Assembly (NCBI GenBank): GCA_964023205.1
Contig: OZ026847.1
Span: 818,501-882,500 of the forward strand
Length of the DNA: 64,000 nt
Source: Lutraria lutraria
Taxonomy: Eukaryota > Mollusca > Bivalvia > Venerida > Mactridae
Reading direction: 5' to 3'
Position 1 is the first letter of the stretch. Every line of letters starts with the position of its first letter. Below the pieces are notes generated by a model. That model saw only the letters and a list, made by a program, of their open reading frames with translations, had not been told where the DNA came from and did no database searches. The translations under genes were made by a program, and so were the position numbers. Of the stretch, positions 44,533-57,087 are shown piece by piece.

Positions 44533-45190
44533 CCTTTTGTTTATCATCTTCATCTCCTCCTCGTTGTTCCGTACCCTGTGGTACTACAGCAACAGGCTCT
44601 GTGTTATTATCCTTCACTGTTTTATCATTAGTATCACCGGCACTTCCATCATCTTGTTTTCTAGATAATTTGTCAAGTCCATGGTGACCAACATCGTCAT
44701 GGAATGTCGCAGGCAACGTATTACAATCCCCAGCCAAAACTCGTGCGCTAATGTAACCATCAGAATTAGTCTCTTTGGTATTTTGAGTAAAACCCAACGA
44801 TTTGTCTATTGAAGCATCATTTTCGTCAAAGTACAGATGAATACCAATCTGCTTTGAGGTTGGTCCATGGTTGCTGAAATCTCTCTCAATTTGTTTTAGT
44901 GAAAAGCAACCGGATTTGTTGTCGTCGACTTTAAAATATTGTAATTCATTCAATATGTAAATCAGATTTTGGAAATATTTCGCTTGTTCTTTTGTTAGGT
45001 CCTTGACGTAAGTTATCTGAGATAAAGGTAACGCCAATGTCACACTTTCAGACGTCTCGTTCTTAGCTTCAACACCAGCAACAATTGTTCCATGTGGCAA
45101 ACATTGCACCAGAAGAATAAAAATGTACATAGTATCTGTACAACAATATGTTCTAAGCATTTTAAATACAGCTTGTATGATATTATTCAT
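44533..45190 (-). CDS. First coding exon of a predicted secreted or membrane protein
   Basis: On the minus strand ATG at 45190 (a second at 45160) opens 219 codons and ends with AAAAGG|GTGAGT, a consensus donor (GT at 44532-44531), phase 1. Residues about 17-40 (TDTMYIFILLVQCLPHGTIV) look like a signal peptide. The ectodomain has LTKEQAKYFQNLIYILNEL, GCFSLKQIERDF and IGIHLYFDENDASIDKSLGF, and ends in a hydrophilic DDKQKG segment. The unspliced frame runs into a MITE, which supports the splice call. A decayed paralogue at 62525-62990 preserves the same blocks and a donor in the same place. The layout faintly recalls ectodomains of LIV-1-type zinc transporters, but this is a guess. A transmembrane exon such as 4985-5072 would join in frame. 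Confidence 0.7.
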
Positions 45191-46753
45191 TCTTGAATTT
45201 ATTGACGTCGATACGAAATCATAGAAACTCTGTTATGTAAATGATGGCATTACATTAGAATATTATATCCTTTCACTCCTGGAACATAATGTATTTATTC
45301 ACGTTTGAAGTTCCTTTTTATTTTCAGATTTATCAATTTACTCCTGTATTCCTGTATAACACAAACTCAAACGTTTCACCACTTAACGTTATCAAACAAA
45401 CAGAGAATATATCATAGAGGCATTACAATATATGACAACATTTGATCTATACGCATATAAAATACAAACACTTGAACATATCATGTATAATAATCAATGC
45501 AGATCTAACAGAACTGAGGGAACTATCCTATCAATCTAGCAGAGTCAAGAATTCTCATATGTTCCGTTTTGTAAAGTGATACTTGGCATTCTCCTTTACC
45601 GACTTGCCTTCTGTCAAAATTCCCTTAAATCACCTCCGTCCAAGAGGAACAAAAATTACGCTGTGAATATTTTCTGAACGTAAACCAGAATAAAGCAGGA
45701 CAGATGAACGTACGTGGTCATTACCTAAACATGATAAGAATGGAATGCTATAAAAGCGGCGTTTGTTACCTATCTTATTACTTAAATAAAAACATATATG
45801 TGGAATGTTGTAACAATTCTATATGAGAAATGTTAATCGTAAATTAATCGAATAAAATAACTATTTAGATTCATATCCTGCAGTTTTGATTACAAAAATA
45901 ATTAATTCAACAAAACCTACAAAAAAAGCTTTGCTATGTACACCACGAGGAATTACTGCACTATGAATTCATTCGTAGAAATTCGAAATCCTTTAATACA
46001 AGATTTGAAGCGAAATCTAACTTTCAAATTGCTTTTCCTACAAACATTCAATAAAATTAATCTCTCCACATGTTGTCAAACACAATTGCCAATTAACCCA
46101 GAAACAAATTAAATGGCGAGAAACAAACCACAAACTACAGCTATCTAAGCCAATATTCATATCCTTTATTGCTTAACATTTCCTCTGTATCAACACACCA
46201 AAACTATTTTGAACAGCTAAAGCGGATGCTCCCGTTAGTATCGATAGAACACTGTCAATTGAATTGTGGGAAATCCTTGCTTTACAGAAGAACTATCATA
46301 TCGATATATACCAGCCGCTCTCTATAATACACAAAACCAATACACTACATATTGGTCAGTCATCTTAATTCAATATTTCTCTTCAATGCACAATCAACAT
46401 TGTGGTAGACTCTCTGAAGACATATTTAACAAAAAAACTTGATTAATTCTATCTGTCAAATCACAATTTTGTATAAAAAGGCGTAATACAATAAGTATAA
46501 TCATTATTATTTATAATGCTAGGGTTTCAAATGCATTAATAACTTGATAAAATCGTATTTCCAAAGAAACAGTTTGTATTTTAATATTTAATATGTCCTT
46601 GCAACGTACATGATCGCTAATAGATGCACATTCATCCAACTTCTACATTAATCCACCAATTAAATAAATACAACCAAGATTAAGTCTGCAAACTTTAAAT
46701 TTTTGCTGAATATGTTTGCTCCTTACACTACAATCACTTTGACGTGATCTATT
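45191..46753. other. No recognisable feature
   Basis: This is the upstream flank of the minus-strand exon. I see no TATA box or other promoter element that I would defend, and no repeats. Confidence 0.5.
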
Positions 46754-46964
46754 TACCGTATTTTCATTTATTTTCGTTGGGCGCAATTTTCGTGGTTTTT
46801 ACTAAAATGACTGTTTCGTGGGGATATAAATTCGTGGAGTTTGATTTTTGAAGAGAAATGCCTTATCTTTGCATTTAGATTCATGGGGATTTGATTTCGT
46901 GGATGAGCAGACCCACGAAATCCACGAAATTAAATCCCCAACGAAAATTAATGATTCCACAGTA
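46754..46964 (+). mobile_element. TA-flanked MITE with TTTCGTGG words
   Basis: The left end TACCGTATTTTCATTTATTT followed by TCGTTGG and TTTTCGTGG is mirrored at the right by CCACGAAATT, CCAACGAAAATTAATG and CCACAGTA. The terminal inverted homology spans about 45 bp. The interior has further CGTGGGG/CCACGAAA words. No coding capacity. Confidence 0.7.
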
Positions 46965-47562
46965 TTAAATTATAAGATGTAGGCGATTTGATTATATACA
47001 TATATATGTACATGTATTTCATGCATAGTGATGCTACTTCACATCTGTGTGAATGTGTGAATTTTTAATTAACACTCCAATAAATAGTGATATATGTGTA
47101 AAATACAACTATATGACTAAGTGCTAGTATTGTTCAATTCAACGGAATAACGTTCAATGAATCAGGACTCAGTTTCATTATCTGAGAAGGGAGTTAAATA
47201 TCAGGTAACATGATGTATTGTGATCGTGTGTCATCGTATTTCTGTTGATTACTATCTGTGATCACTGTACTTATAGATACAGTATTCCAGTTACTACATT
47301 GTATTGGATTGTTAAACATCGTCCTTAGAAATAGTACTTCTCCTTCTGTACGACAATACGGTTGTAGTTAGAGCATATTAGACTAGAAATATGTCAGGAG
47401 GACACGAGTGTCCCCGCTGAGAGCTAGGTCAAAAAGAGGCCATGAATCCTGTGAAAATGTTTGAATTTTAACGGAAATCGAACTTGACTTTTTAATATTA
47501 TACACCTTCATATAAAATATGAAATCAACTCATTACCTGTTTCTTGAGTTATTGCTCGGAAA

Positions 47563-47865
47563 TCAAAATTTGAACGGACGGACGAACGGACAAGGATAAC
47601 ACTTAATGCATTTCCGCCATTTCGAATGACGGGAGCATAAAAAACAAATATCAATTTGTGAATACTGGTTCAAGGTAAAGAGAGCATCAAGACAACGACG
47701 CTCATTATACATCAGATCATAATGATCATCTTGGCTGAACAAAGTCACATCGAAAGCTTTTGGTGTTCTAGTCTTTCCTGAATATTGCATGACTTTAGTC
47801 AGCTTTCTCGTTCGAATATTGAATATAGAATGACATTTGAGCGTGGGTGACCTTTTAAACTTCAA
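47563..47865 (-). CDS. Unrecognised coding fragment (about 100 codons)
   Basis: The minus-strand frame has protein-like composition, including KTRTPKAFDVTLFSQDDHYD and NERRCLDALFTLNQYSQID, and a cysteine cluster CFLCSRH...CIKCYPC. The DDHYDLMY stretch is weakly reminiscent of the end of OTU-type cysteine protease domains found in some retroelements. I do not recognise a family. It may be a relic of a retroelement or a host exon. Confidence 0.25.
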   Translation of the reverse strand: MKFKRSPTLKCHSIFNIRTRKLTKVMQYSGKTRTPKAFDVTLFSQDDHYDLMYNERRCLDALFTLNQYSQIDICFLCSRHSKWRKCIKCYPCPFVRPFKF

Positions 47866-47951
47866 TATATTTTGTTTTTGTCTGCTTTGTTGTCACGCAA
47901 ATCTTTCAATATGCAAGGCAATGTTACAATGCAAAACAATGAAACATATTA

Positions 47952-48134
47952 CAGTACAAATGTATATCACCCGTGAACGGTCATCTCCGAACAACATCCA
48001 CCTCCCTCTTACAGCCAGTATATTAGCAACCTAAATTGACATTTTACTCTATATTCCCTCTCTCAACAACAGCCATCTCCTTACAACAATCATATTTGTT
48101 CTTCCAATAATGACTGTTGTAGGAAGGTTACTTG
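47952..48134 (+). mobile_element. Tigger/Pogo-like MITE, related to 50629
   Basis: It begins CAGTACAAATGTATATCACC with GTGAACGGTCATCTCCGAAC and ends TGTTGTAGGAAGGTTACTTG. The TTACAGCCAGTATATTAGCA and CAACAACAGCCATCTCC blocks align with the copy at 50629-50790. Confidence 0.6.
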
Positions 48135-48189
48135 TATTTACTCATGGAGTTTAGTATATAGAATCAGTTATTGAGATAATTGCAACTAT

Positions 48190-48350
48190 GCGTTGTTGAA
48201 AACGGGCGCTTTGAAAGGGGGTAATTTCAAAACGTTTTAATTGTACCCCTCCCGGTTACTTAAAAACGTTTTCAAATTCCCGGGGGTACTCTGAAAACGT
48301 TTTTAAGTTACCGGGGGTAACCTGAAAAGGGGGGAGCTTGAAAACGTTAC
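48190..48350. repeat. GAAAACGTT-rich inverted repeat block
   Basis: CCCGGTTACTTAAAAACG (arm 48251-48274) is matched with one mismatch by the inverted arm at 48292-48315, across a 17-bp loop. AAAACGTT words occur four times in 160 bp, and GGGGGTAA/CCCGGGGGTA stretches alternate with them. It resembles a small fold-back element. No flanking duplication was identified. Confidence 0.7.
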
Positions 48351-48670
48351 ACCGGCGAATGACTTTGCTCCGCATAACTATGTGTTAGTTTAGTACTTGC
48401 GCAGTAGCGATGCGCGCGAACTTTTGTGATATACGTCTTCAATATAAACAACAGTCAGTATTTCTTGATATCAAGATTTCGAATGTCTTTGATAAAGAAG
48501 TGTCTAAAAAGGAAAAACGACGCCCCATGCGTTATATATATATTATGACCTCGTAAGCCCAAAACATCTACAATTCTTATAACAACGTTCTTACACATCA
48601 CAAGTCAAGAGTATGAGTAATTGGAATTGATTTAGGCCTTATTTTTATTTCACTTTCGTTTCAATCATTT

Positions 48671-48842
48671 TCCAGATTTGTTCTAAATGTATCCCACTCT
48701 ATTCTAGATTTGTTCTAAATACATCCCACTCTATTCTAGATTTGTTCTAAATGTATCTCACTCTATACTAGATTTGTTCTAAATGTATCCCACTCTATTC
48801 TAGATTTGTTCTAAATGTATCCCACTCTATTCTAGATTTGTT
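48671..48842. repeat. 32-bp minisatellite, about five units
   Basis: AGATTTGTTCTAAATGTATC recurs at 48674, 48706, 48738, 48770, 48802 and (start only) 48834, a constant 32 bp with single-base variants. Confidence 0.95.
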
Positions 48843-49100
48843 TACATGTTCAGTTATGCTGCAGAACACATCAGTATGTTAATGACCTGACTTCAACTTG
48901 AAATATGTATTACACTCGTTCTTGTAATAAAACCCAACTTGTAATAAGCCTATGCTTGACTAGTATCAGTGGTATGAACAGATGGTACATGAAAAAATGA
49001 ATGAATTAGATCTGTACGTACTAAATAATTCGGCGGAACACATTCTATTCAGTAGGTTAATGAGTGCAAATTAAAGTAAAATCTTACTTCAAGTTGAACA

Positions 49101-49217
49101 TTTTATTACAAGAATGGTTATTACAAGTATGGGTTTTATTACAAGAATGGTTATTACAAGTATGGGTTTTATTACAAGAATGGTTAATACAAGTATGGGT
49201 TTTATTACAAGAATGGT
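49101..49217. repeat. 33-bp minisatellite, three and a half units
   Basis: TTTTATTACAAGAATGG recurs at 49101, 49134, 49167 and 49200. Since 33 is a multiple of 3, the plus frame encodes repeated LLQEWLLQVWV, but no start or splice context makes it a gene. Confidence 0.93.
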
Positions 49218-49780
49218 TGCAACAATGCGTCCCTTTATCTAACAGAAGCGAATCATTAAGTGATCCGAATGACCATTCAGCTATAGCCAAGAATAAGGCC
49301 ACCAAAGGTTAACAAGTGTTAATGTATAGATATCCTTAATTTTGGGGATTATTCGGCGTCATATACAGGGTGTTTCACAATATATGTTACACTTTCAGAC
49401 CATATTATGTTCAGCATGTATGTTACATAAACCAAAACATGCTGTCAACACAATTTAAAACATAGGTCTTTTTTACATAAGGCTTTCAAAATGACGTCCA
49501 TTTTGGCTATCACTGATCCAGTATTATCAAACTTCTTTATTTTTCTAGTTATTTGCATTCTGCTGATAGCTATTTCCTGTGGATACATTCTTTACACACT
49601 TCTTATTACAGACAGTACTGATATTTGTTTTACAAATACAACTTAAATGTGTGCTAAGTAGTGGTCGCCGGAACACTGTTTGTCTTTATCTGATGGTCAC
49701 TTACTCAGTAGTGTGTGAATGTATGATGTACTATAATACTACACCGACGTACATGTCTCACATGGAACAGAAACTACTAT

Positions 49781-49947
49781 AAAGTCAAACCCCTGTGCTA
49801 CCGGCCACGTCCGATTTAAGGCCTCTTTCTGAACAAAGGCCGGTCTTTAAAAACTATTATCGATTATTACATTCAAATCGACAACTGTAAAGGCCATCAG
49901 TCTATAAAGTCCACACATTATGTCTTTCCCAGGGGTGGCCTTGACAG
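49781..49947 (+). mobile_element. Tigger/Pogo-like MITE, AAGTCAAACCCCTG type
   Basis: Left end AAAGTCAAACCCCTGTGC and right end, inverted, CTGTCAAGGCCACCCCTGG, bounded by TA. The interior carries several GGCC words (CCGGCCACG, AAGGCCGGTC, AAAGGCCATC). Confidence 0.55.
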
Positions 49948-50628
49948 TATGTCGATAGATGTGCCACAGTAGCATTGCTTCACAGCGTTTTGATTTATCT
50001 TTTATTTAATATTCAAACAGCAGATTTTACACACATTTAAATTTAACGAGTGACGTAAAAGAGACATCCTTTTTGCCGACTTAAAATCTACATAAAAACA
50101 CGTTTTGCGAAATATAATGACAAACTCAAACACCCAAATGTTGAAGCAGGAAAAAAGAAGGTTTGAACTTTTACGATAAATATTAGCCAATAATTGAGTT
50201 ATGTGTAATTTTGTTCGTGTTCCATAACAAAAATGGAAAGCGAAAAAAAACCAGACAGACAATTTGTGAAGATGCTTTTCTGAAGCCCGTCTGGTGTGTG
50301 ATGTTGGATTCTATATTGGCTGTGAATCCTAAGCTGGCATGACCTAAAATTTCACACCCATGTAGTACGTTCACACGTATACTATAGTTCAAAATAATAA
50401 TTCATAGTCAAGAAAACAACTACCAATATCACCTTAGGAAAAATATCTCAGAAAATTTAATATTGAAGTGGTCTAACAAAAAGTTAACATACTGAGAAGA
50501 ATTGAAAATCGACCGGAAACACGTGGTGCATGACATAATTATATTTGGACATTTGTCACTAAGAGAGAATTTGTTCTAATAATCTATGTAGGGACCTAGA
50601 CCCCATACTGAAGCAGTATCCCAAACTA

Positions 50629-50790
50629 CCGTGTAACCTCCATGAACGGTCACCTCCGAACAACAGGCACCTCACTGTTACAGCCTGTATACTAGCAACT
50701 AAAAGTGTCGTTTTACTCTATTTTCACTCTCATAACAACGGCCATTTTTGTCCTCCCTATTCGTGACTGTTGAATGGAGGTTGTAGTGTG
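50629..50790 (+). mobile_element. Tigger/Pogo-like MITE, related to 47952
   Basis: Left end CCGTGTAACCTCCATGAACG; right end, inverted, CACACTACAACCTCCATTC; TA on both sides. The interior CACCTCCGAACAACAGGCAC and CATAACAACGGCCATTTTTG match the 47952 copy. Confidence 0.6.
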
Positions 50791-52701
50791 TATACATAAA
50801 AAGGCCTGCCTTTGATACACGGCCTATCATCATTTTCAGAATTGGTATATTTTGATCGACATCATTATTGAAAATAACACAAACGAATGACTTGCAAGTT
50901 ACTACTATGTTGGAGGTATCAATAACTTAATCACTAAGAAGTGCACGTATCTTCGCAGTAAATACAATCCCCCAGAGCCGTATAATAAATCTAATAAGGA
51001 AATCTATATCTGTCAGGACATATATGTCATTTCGTGCTGATTTATTTCAGAAACCAGCTTTATGGATACAGTAAAGATAATCATTGTGCTATGCTTGTGT
51101 TAACTTAGGTTGTCTGAATAAAAAAATGCATTTTGTTTATTTAAATGGTCATGCCCTTATCTATGATTTCATTTACTAATTGCAACCACGGCTAAATGCA
51201 ACTAGAATAATCGATACTATCTGTCTCAACAAAAGTTTACACGATTTATCATTGGTATATTTACCAACACAAAAAAGAACCCCAGTGAAAATAAGTCTCC
51301 GGGCTTTAATTGGATATCCTGGGTTCGTTACACACGTGATAGCAACCACGTGTTACATCGTTCTCTTTCTTTCATTGTCCATTTTGGATATACACTTGTA
51401 TTTTCATCACACAGTTACCAGCATTGCTCTACAATGTACATTTGAAATAAGACTTGAATTATGTCTGTGATACACATACACTACTAGTCAACATAGCAAC
51501 ATAATCTCACTGTCAGATCTTATTTTGTTTATTCATGAGACCTTGCACTCTTGTATAAAAAGTATGTCTGTTTTAAAACCGAACATCGATCAATCAATAT
51601 TGTATACACATACTCAACAAAAAGATACTTTACATATTTTAGGTAAGTTTTCCATTTACGCAACTTTAGTTGACTGTGTATTCACCTAAAGGTCCCGTGC
51701 ATTGATAAAATTAGTGGTATGATATGCAGTGGTATACAGCCGACAAGAAATTCAAGAAATTAATGTTTATGTTTAACAGTTGATCAAAAATGCAACAGTA
51801 AATATGGTCTTATTTTAATTCAAAGGGAGGTAAATTGAAACATATCTATGTTTGACTCAAACTGCTTTAATCAGGGTTAGACATTTTCAGTATCAAACTT
51901 GTTTTTCTTTAAATCAGTTATTCCCCTTTCCGTTCAGTAATTCTGAGTTGTTTTCCCTGGAATTCTTCAACGGGATGGACAATTAAAATGTCACGATGTC
52001 TGTCCTTGGTTATTTCTTTAATGAACATTGAAATATCAATACATGAATAATGTAAAGTTTCTTTTTCTGCTGAGTAGATAAAGTCATTGCCACACAATGT
52101 GCATGGTATACAGGTATACATGGAAACAATTGTAACATAGAACATTAACGCAAGCGGTGACCTTCATTCCTTTTCCATTTCTCTAACTTGGCATTTCAAA
52201 ACAATGCCCCGATAAGTTGAATGACCTGATAGTAAAAACTTGTCATTTGGTCATAACATATTGGCGAATGTTGAACTCAAACATATGAACTTGATGAATG
52301 AGGATATGAAATAATATTAAAATAAATATAACCCCTTATTGCTCCTCATATATACATTGACAATAATTTACTACGATAAAAGTTTACAACCATGTATAAT
52401 TTCACTTTATCCATACAATTACGTGTTAACAAATTCATCATAGAAAATATAATATTTACATGTTTCTTTTTTGTTTTGTACTTTTGTCCCTTGGAAAGTT
52501 CAGCATAAGAATGCTTTCTGTAATTATATGTTATAAACTGACATCTCATGATGCATTTGTGAGTATACATTTCGGAAATTCAGCATAAGGCTGTTTCCTA
52601 TTGTGTATTGTTTTAAGAAGCATACGTTATTATGATTGGATTAATCGGTGTATATACATGTACAAGTAAATTATTGAGCGCAAGATTGGTTTATTCATAT
52701 A
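50791..52701. other. No recognisable feature
   Basis: The frame at 51180-51470 has a hydrophobic stretch but no splice or homology support. Nothing else was seen. Confidence 0.5.
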
Positions 52702-52873
52702 CAGTACAACATCCCTGTAGAGCAACAACCTCTCTATAACAACATCTTCAAAATTTCCCTATGCTGATAATTATTTACTATAGATTTAACCTCTGTACAG
52801 CAACAACCTCTAAACAAAAGCCAATTATAATTTGCAGCTCCCACAGGGTTTTTGTTCTACAGAGGTTATACTG
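52702..52873 (+). mobile_element. Tigger/Pogo-like MITE, complete copy
   Basis: CAGTACAACATCCCTGTAG at the left and, inverted, CAGTATAACCTCTGTAG at the right, with TA at 52700-52701 and 52874-52875. The interior is rich in AACAACCTCT. It is similar to the copies at 27042 and 40678. Confidence 0.75.
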
Positions 52874-55026
52874 TACGCGTATGTTTTTAAGATAGTGTAT
52901 GTGATTGTGACTGACCTCAGTCAAAAAGTATTACTTCAGCTTCGTTAAAAGGGATTTAGTTTTCAGTTATTTGTATTCATAGCAAGACCCTTTGTGAACG
53001 TGTTGGAATGAAGAACTTTTGTAACTCTTATGCCATTACAATATTTGTCCACCTGTGACATTTACCATTTGTTTTACTTAGCTTTTTTGTTGTAACATGG
53101 AAAGAAGCATGCATAATTACACAAATTAGATTAGCCAAGCTGTTAATATCAGTGGTAAGTATTGTATAGATAAAATAAATATCAAGGCTGGTTCGACATT
53201 TTTTGTTAAAACTTATACTGATATTATCCATGTGATATATGGACTCAAGCATTTTTGGTCCGGCGTACGGAAATGCTGCAAACAGAAAGAGTGACTGGCG
53301 TTTCCCTGTACACTCCTCATTGTCATACTGCATAGCTTGTTCCGACAGATGTCAACAGCATGTTCGTTTTGTCATACCGTTACATGACGACACAAACTTA
53401 TCAGTTTTTCTCCAAGTCAAGATATAACTCGACCATTGCTTATAATCTAGCTGACTGCATAATGTATCGTGCCATACATCACACAAAACAAAAACAAAAA
53501 TCAACAATTAACTGTAAAAGTTGCCTGTGTTAGTGTCAATATCGTACATTGTTTGTGATAAATCTTTTGTAACACAATTTATAAAATGTGTGGTTAAAAG
53601 TGCTGTATAGGAATGGGTTGTATGTTTTTGATACTTGACTTTAATAACCTGTGCATGTGTTAACAAGCGTAAAACAGTGATAATTGTGGAACAAAACAAA
53701 ATGTTATAAAACAAAATGCTTGTTTTTAACTTGTATTTGTTTCTTATATTGAACGCCCTGAGAACTAGAAGTAGATGGAGCCTCCCACGGTCTCTTTTCA
53801 CTAGTCCCGTCTTGCTGTGATATCGAATTCGCATCCTATCTTTTTAAATTGACATTTAATCGAAATGTCTTAAATAATTTTGTGTAAACTGTTTATTTTG
53901 ATATAATATGTAAACTCATATGTAGAACATGTAACCTGACTTTACGTTATGCCTTTATGATAATATATATTGTTTATATTATATGTATATTGGTCGGTGG
54001 CCATTTGACACAAACAATGATTTTGATATTGAAATAATTGACGTTTGCTCAAAACTCAGGGCATGAAAATTACGCTTTTTTCTGTATACAATTTACAATA
54101 AACACGGACACAAAATAACTATTATCAGAAAAAGTAATAGAAATAACACGACCAATCAGAGTTCTAAGATAAATATTTAGATAATGTTACTGTAACAACA
54201 AATGGTATTTCTTTGGTCACAGTAATAAAAATATATCATAAATCCATAGTCTGGGATTTGTAAAAAAGACACATTATTTATTATATTACTTAAATGCAAA
54301 GGAACAAAGAAAATCTTAAAATGTTTGTTTCGAGCCCATCCTTTGAAGTATACCACTCTATTTTCGATATATTTTTTCACGATCCACAAAATGCAAGTCA
54401 GCGTTTATCTGTATTCATGTAGAAAGGGAATGAGTAAATATCACTAAGGATGGAAGAATGTGTTATAAGAGTGGCTTAGTACAATCTACAGGTTTGACCA
54501 TCTTGTCAGGCACCAGTAAGAGAAGCTTAATATCGATGGTCTCCATTTAAAATGCCGAACCTACAAAATCTCAACTTTTCCGGAGATGCATTTCTTTTAA
54601 TTTTTCAATGCACAATAACATTTAAACGTTGTTTTTGCGTCTTTCAGAATGTCTTATCATGGCACACGTTCGTACGATAAAAATATTATTGCAAATAAAT
54701 TATTGGCCAGTAAAATGTAACTTCGACATTTAGATTGTCTTCTGTGTGTAGCTTCGACAGATATATCTGTTTGAACTGTTACAGTTCCTATTTCATTAAA
54801 ACTATTGAATGGAATATTCAACAATATTTAAGTTTAAACCTCTGTTTATCATCATATTCGAGCAGGTGCAGAGTTGGTGGACATATTAATATAGCGGCTC
54901 AGTAACCAATATAAAATCAAGTACTGAAATAAGTTGACAAAGAAGGAAATTGAAAGCAGAAACAACACTGTCAATTTGACCATTCGAACATGTTCCTATT
55001 GAACAATTTCAACATCAACATTTAAA
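52874..55026. other. No firm feature
   Basis: A plus donor-like ATCAGTG|GTAAGTATT near 53155 follows an open frame. A minus-strand frame at 53028-53333 covers the same stretch. I could not decide which, if either, is coding. Confidence 0.4.
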
Positions 55027-55350
55027 CAATTTATCACATTTTCTATATGAAAGATTTAACTGAAACACGAAACAAAAACATAAGATCTTTAAGATTCGAA
55101 TCTATTTAAAAAAAACATTCTCAAGTCTAAGTTTTATCAACAATGGAATGGTGCAATTATGTAATAATAAATCTTTCACAATTTATCATATAATCTATAT
55201 GAAACATTTAACTAAATCACGATACAAAAACAAAACAATCTTAAACATCCAAAACTATTTTAATATCTTGAACTTACATTCTCAAGACTTAGTTTTATCA
55301 ACTATGGAATGGTGCTAGTTAATGATAAATCTTACACAATTTATCATATT
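55027..55350. repeat. Imperfect ~155-bp tandem duplication
   Basis: CAATTTATCA starts at 55027, 55179 and 55337. Copy 1 and copy 2 share TATATGAAA...TTTAACT, CACGA.ACAAAAAC, ACATTCTCAAG and GTTTTATCAAC.ATGGAATGG in the same order. The third copy is only a start. Confidence 0.8.
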
Positions 55351-55783
55351 ATCTAATATATAATTATATTATAATGTAATATTTAGAGACGCATAGAAAA
55401 TGACGAACCTTGAGCTGTTCACGTGTATATAATCTAATTAAAGAGACGAACCTACATTTCACAGAAAAAAGGGAACAGTTATACCACCATTTGCAAAGAA
55501 TATTGTCATAAAGTTTTTTTTGGGTATATATTCATTACTTAAGACATGTATCATGATACTCACATTGATTGTATTATAAAATGAAATTTCAATTTCGACA
55601 ATTCATTTTACTGGCTGTTTACATTATTACTTGCAAAATGTCCAGTTCCAGTAACTTCGTCTTTTTGTCTCATCTGATAACGGTTTGTCATTTTATCACA
55701 AGATCGTTTTGACATGTTTTGACCACAGGTAGCTGTATCAGTGTTCGGGCCACACACACAAAAAAATCCCGTCACTGATCTTA

Positions 55784-56230
55784 TATATACTATCAAGGTA
55801 AAAAGCCTACTATATGTCTATATGCCAAACAATGTTGAACATCGCAACTCGTTATTTCAGCATGAAATACGTGCGCTGAAGGAAAATAGCTACACATGCA
55901 TCAAGCGATCTGATTGGTCGGATATGTGTGTACAACAGACTGTTCATTTCATGCCGACCAATCAGATCGCTTGATACATCACTCGCGCTTGACTCAAAAT
56001 GGCTTGCAGCGAAGTTTAATAACGAAAGGAACACAATTTTACCGTTTCACAGTTATTAGATGTAATTGAATGAGATTTTCGTTAGGAATGAATATCTTAT
56101 AGTTTATTCGAATGCCATGTGTAGCAATTTTCCTCCAGCGCACATATTTTATGCTGAAAAAACGAGGTGCGATGTTCCACATTGTTTGGCATATAGACAT
56201 ATAGTAGGCTTTTTACCTTGATAGTATATA
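55784..56230. mobile_element. Fold-back MITE with ~115-bp terminal inverted repeats
   Basis: The first 52 bp (55784-55835, starting TATATACTATCAAGGTAAAA) are the exact inverse of 56179-56230, and homology continues with few mismatches through CGTGCGCTGAAGGAAAA to about 55898. A separate perfect 22-bp hairpin starting ATCAAGCGATCTGATTGGTC (55900-55921 and 55954-55975) sits next to the left arm. There is no ORF of note. Confidence 0.85.
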
Positions 56231-57087
56231 AATTATAAGCTCATCATGAAGACGGATACACACAACTAACTTCAGTGGTAACCTTCACATTATTTGTCCG
56301 TTGAGAGCTTTAAATAAGCAACATCCATCGAGCTGTATTGACTTATATTATTAATTTATTGTCCTATACGTCAAAATACGTCATGCGACATTCTTGAGTG
56401 TGATGGATATAGCGTCATTACGTCCACTGTGTCCTTAGATCAATAAAACATTCTTAACAATTCCAATTTATATTCAATATTTCATGAACTGTTTTTTTTC
56501 TATGAGATACAAAAAGCCTTATACAAATGAGTGTCGATCTTCTTCCGGTAGGATGCGGCAACTACAAATTTTCATTGCTTATCCAGGATCGCTTCCTGTG
56601 AGTCAATTCATGAGAATAATCTACCATGTAATGATTAATCGAGCGATCAAAAAATTGAACCAAAACTTTAGAAAACATGATTTACAATAAATCACTTTGA
56701 AACCTGACACTGACTTTAATTATAAAGAAATCAGTGGAGAGAGCGTATGAAGCTGTTTTGTGTCATTACTTTGATGACGATCGTTTCAAGATTTTTACCT
56801 TTCATTTTTATAATGCTTTTTCATTGTATTACTAATGAATCCGCTTCTATTTAGCGGTAACGTAAGTCAATAAAATACAAAATGGAGCATTGTTGTAAGT
56901 TTATTTCTGATCTCACCCACTGTTCTATTGTATTGCTTGTGCTTTAAAAATATGTTAACATCATGAATGCAAATAAAACATAGACGTTTAGTAAAGCCAT
57001 TGTGACGATTTCAATCCAGTTTGTAGGTACTAAACTTACAAAAGTCGTAGTTCAACACCGACCTATAATTACGTTAATTTATATTAA
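56231..57087. other. No recognisable feature
   Basis: AT-rich sequence with no supported feature. Confidence 0.5.

Noticed and set aside
49064..49312. Repeat peptide LLQEWLLQVWV as a gene
   Set aside because: It is explained by a 33-bp minisatellite; no gene structure surrounds it.
49360..49420. Transposon end TACAGGGTGTTTCACAA
   Set aside because: Only one end is visible; no inverted partner or target duplication was found.
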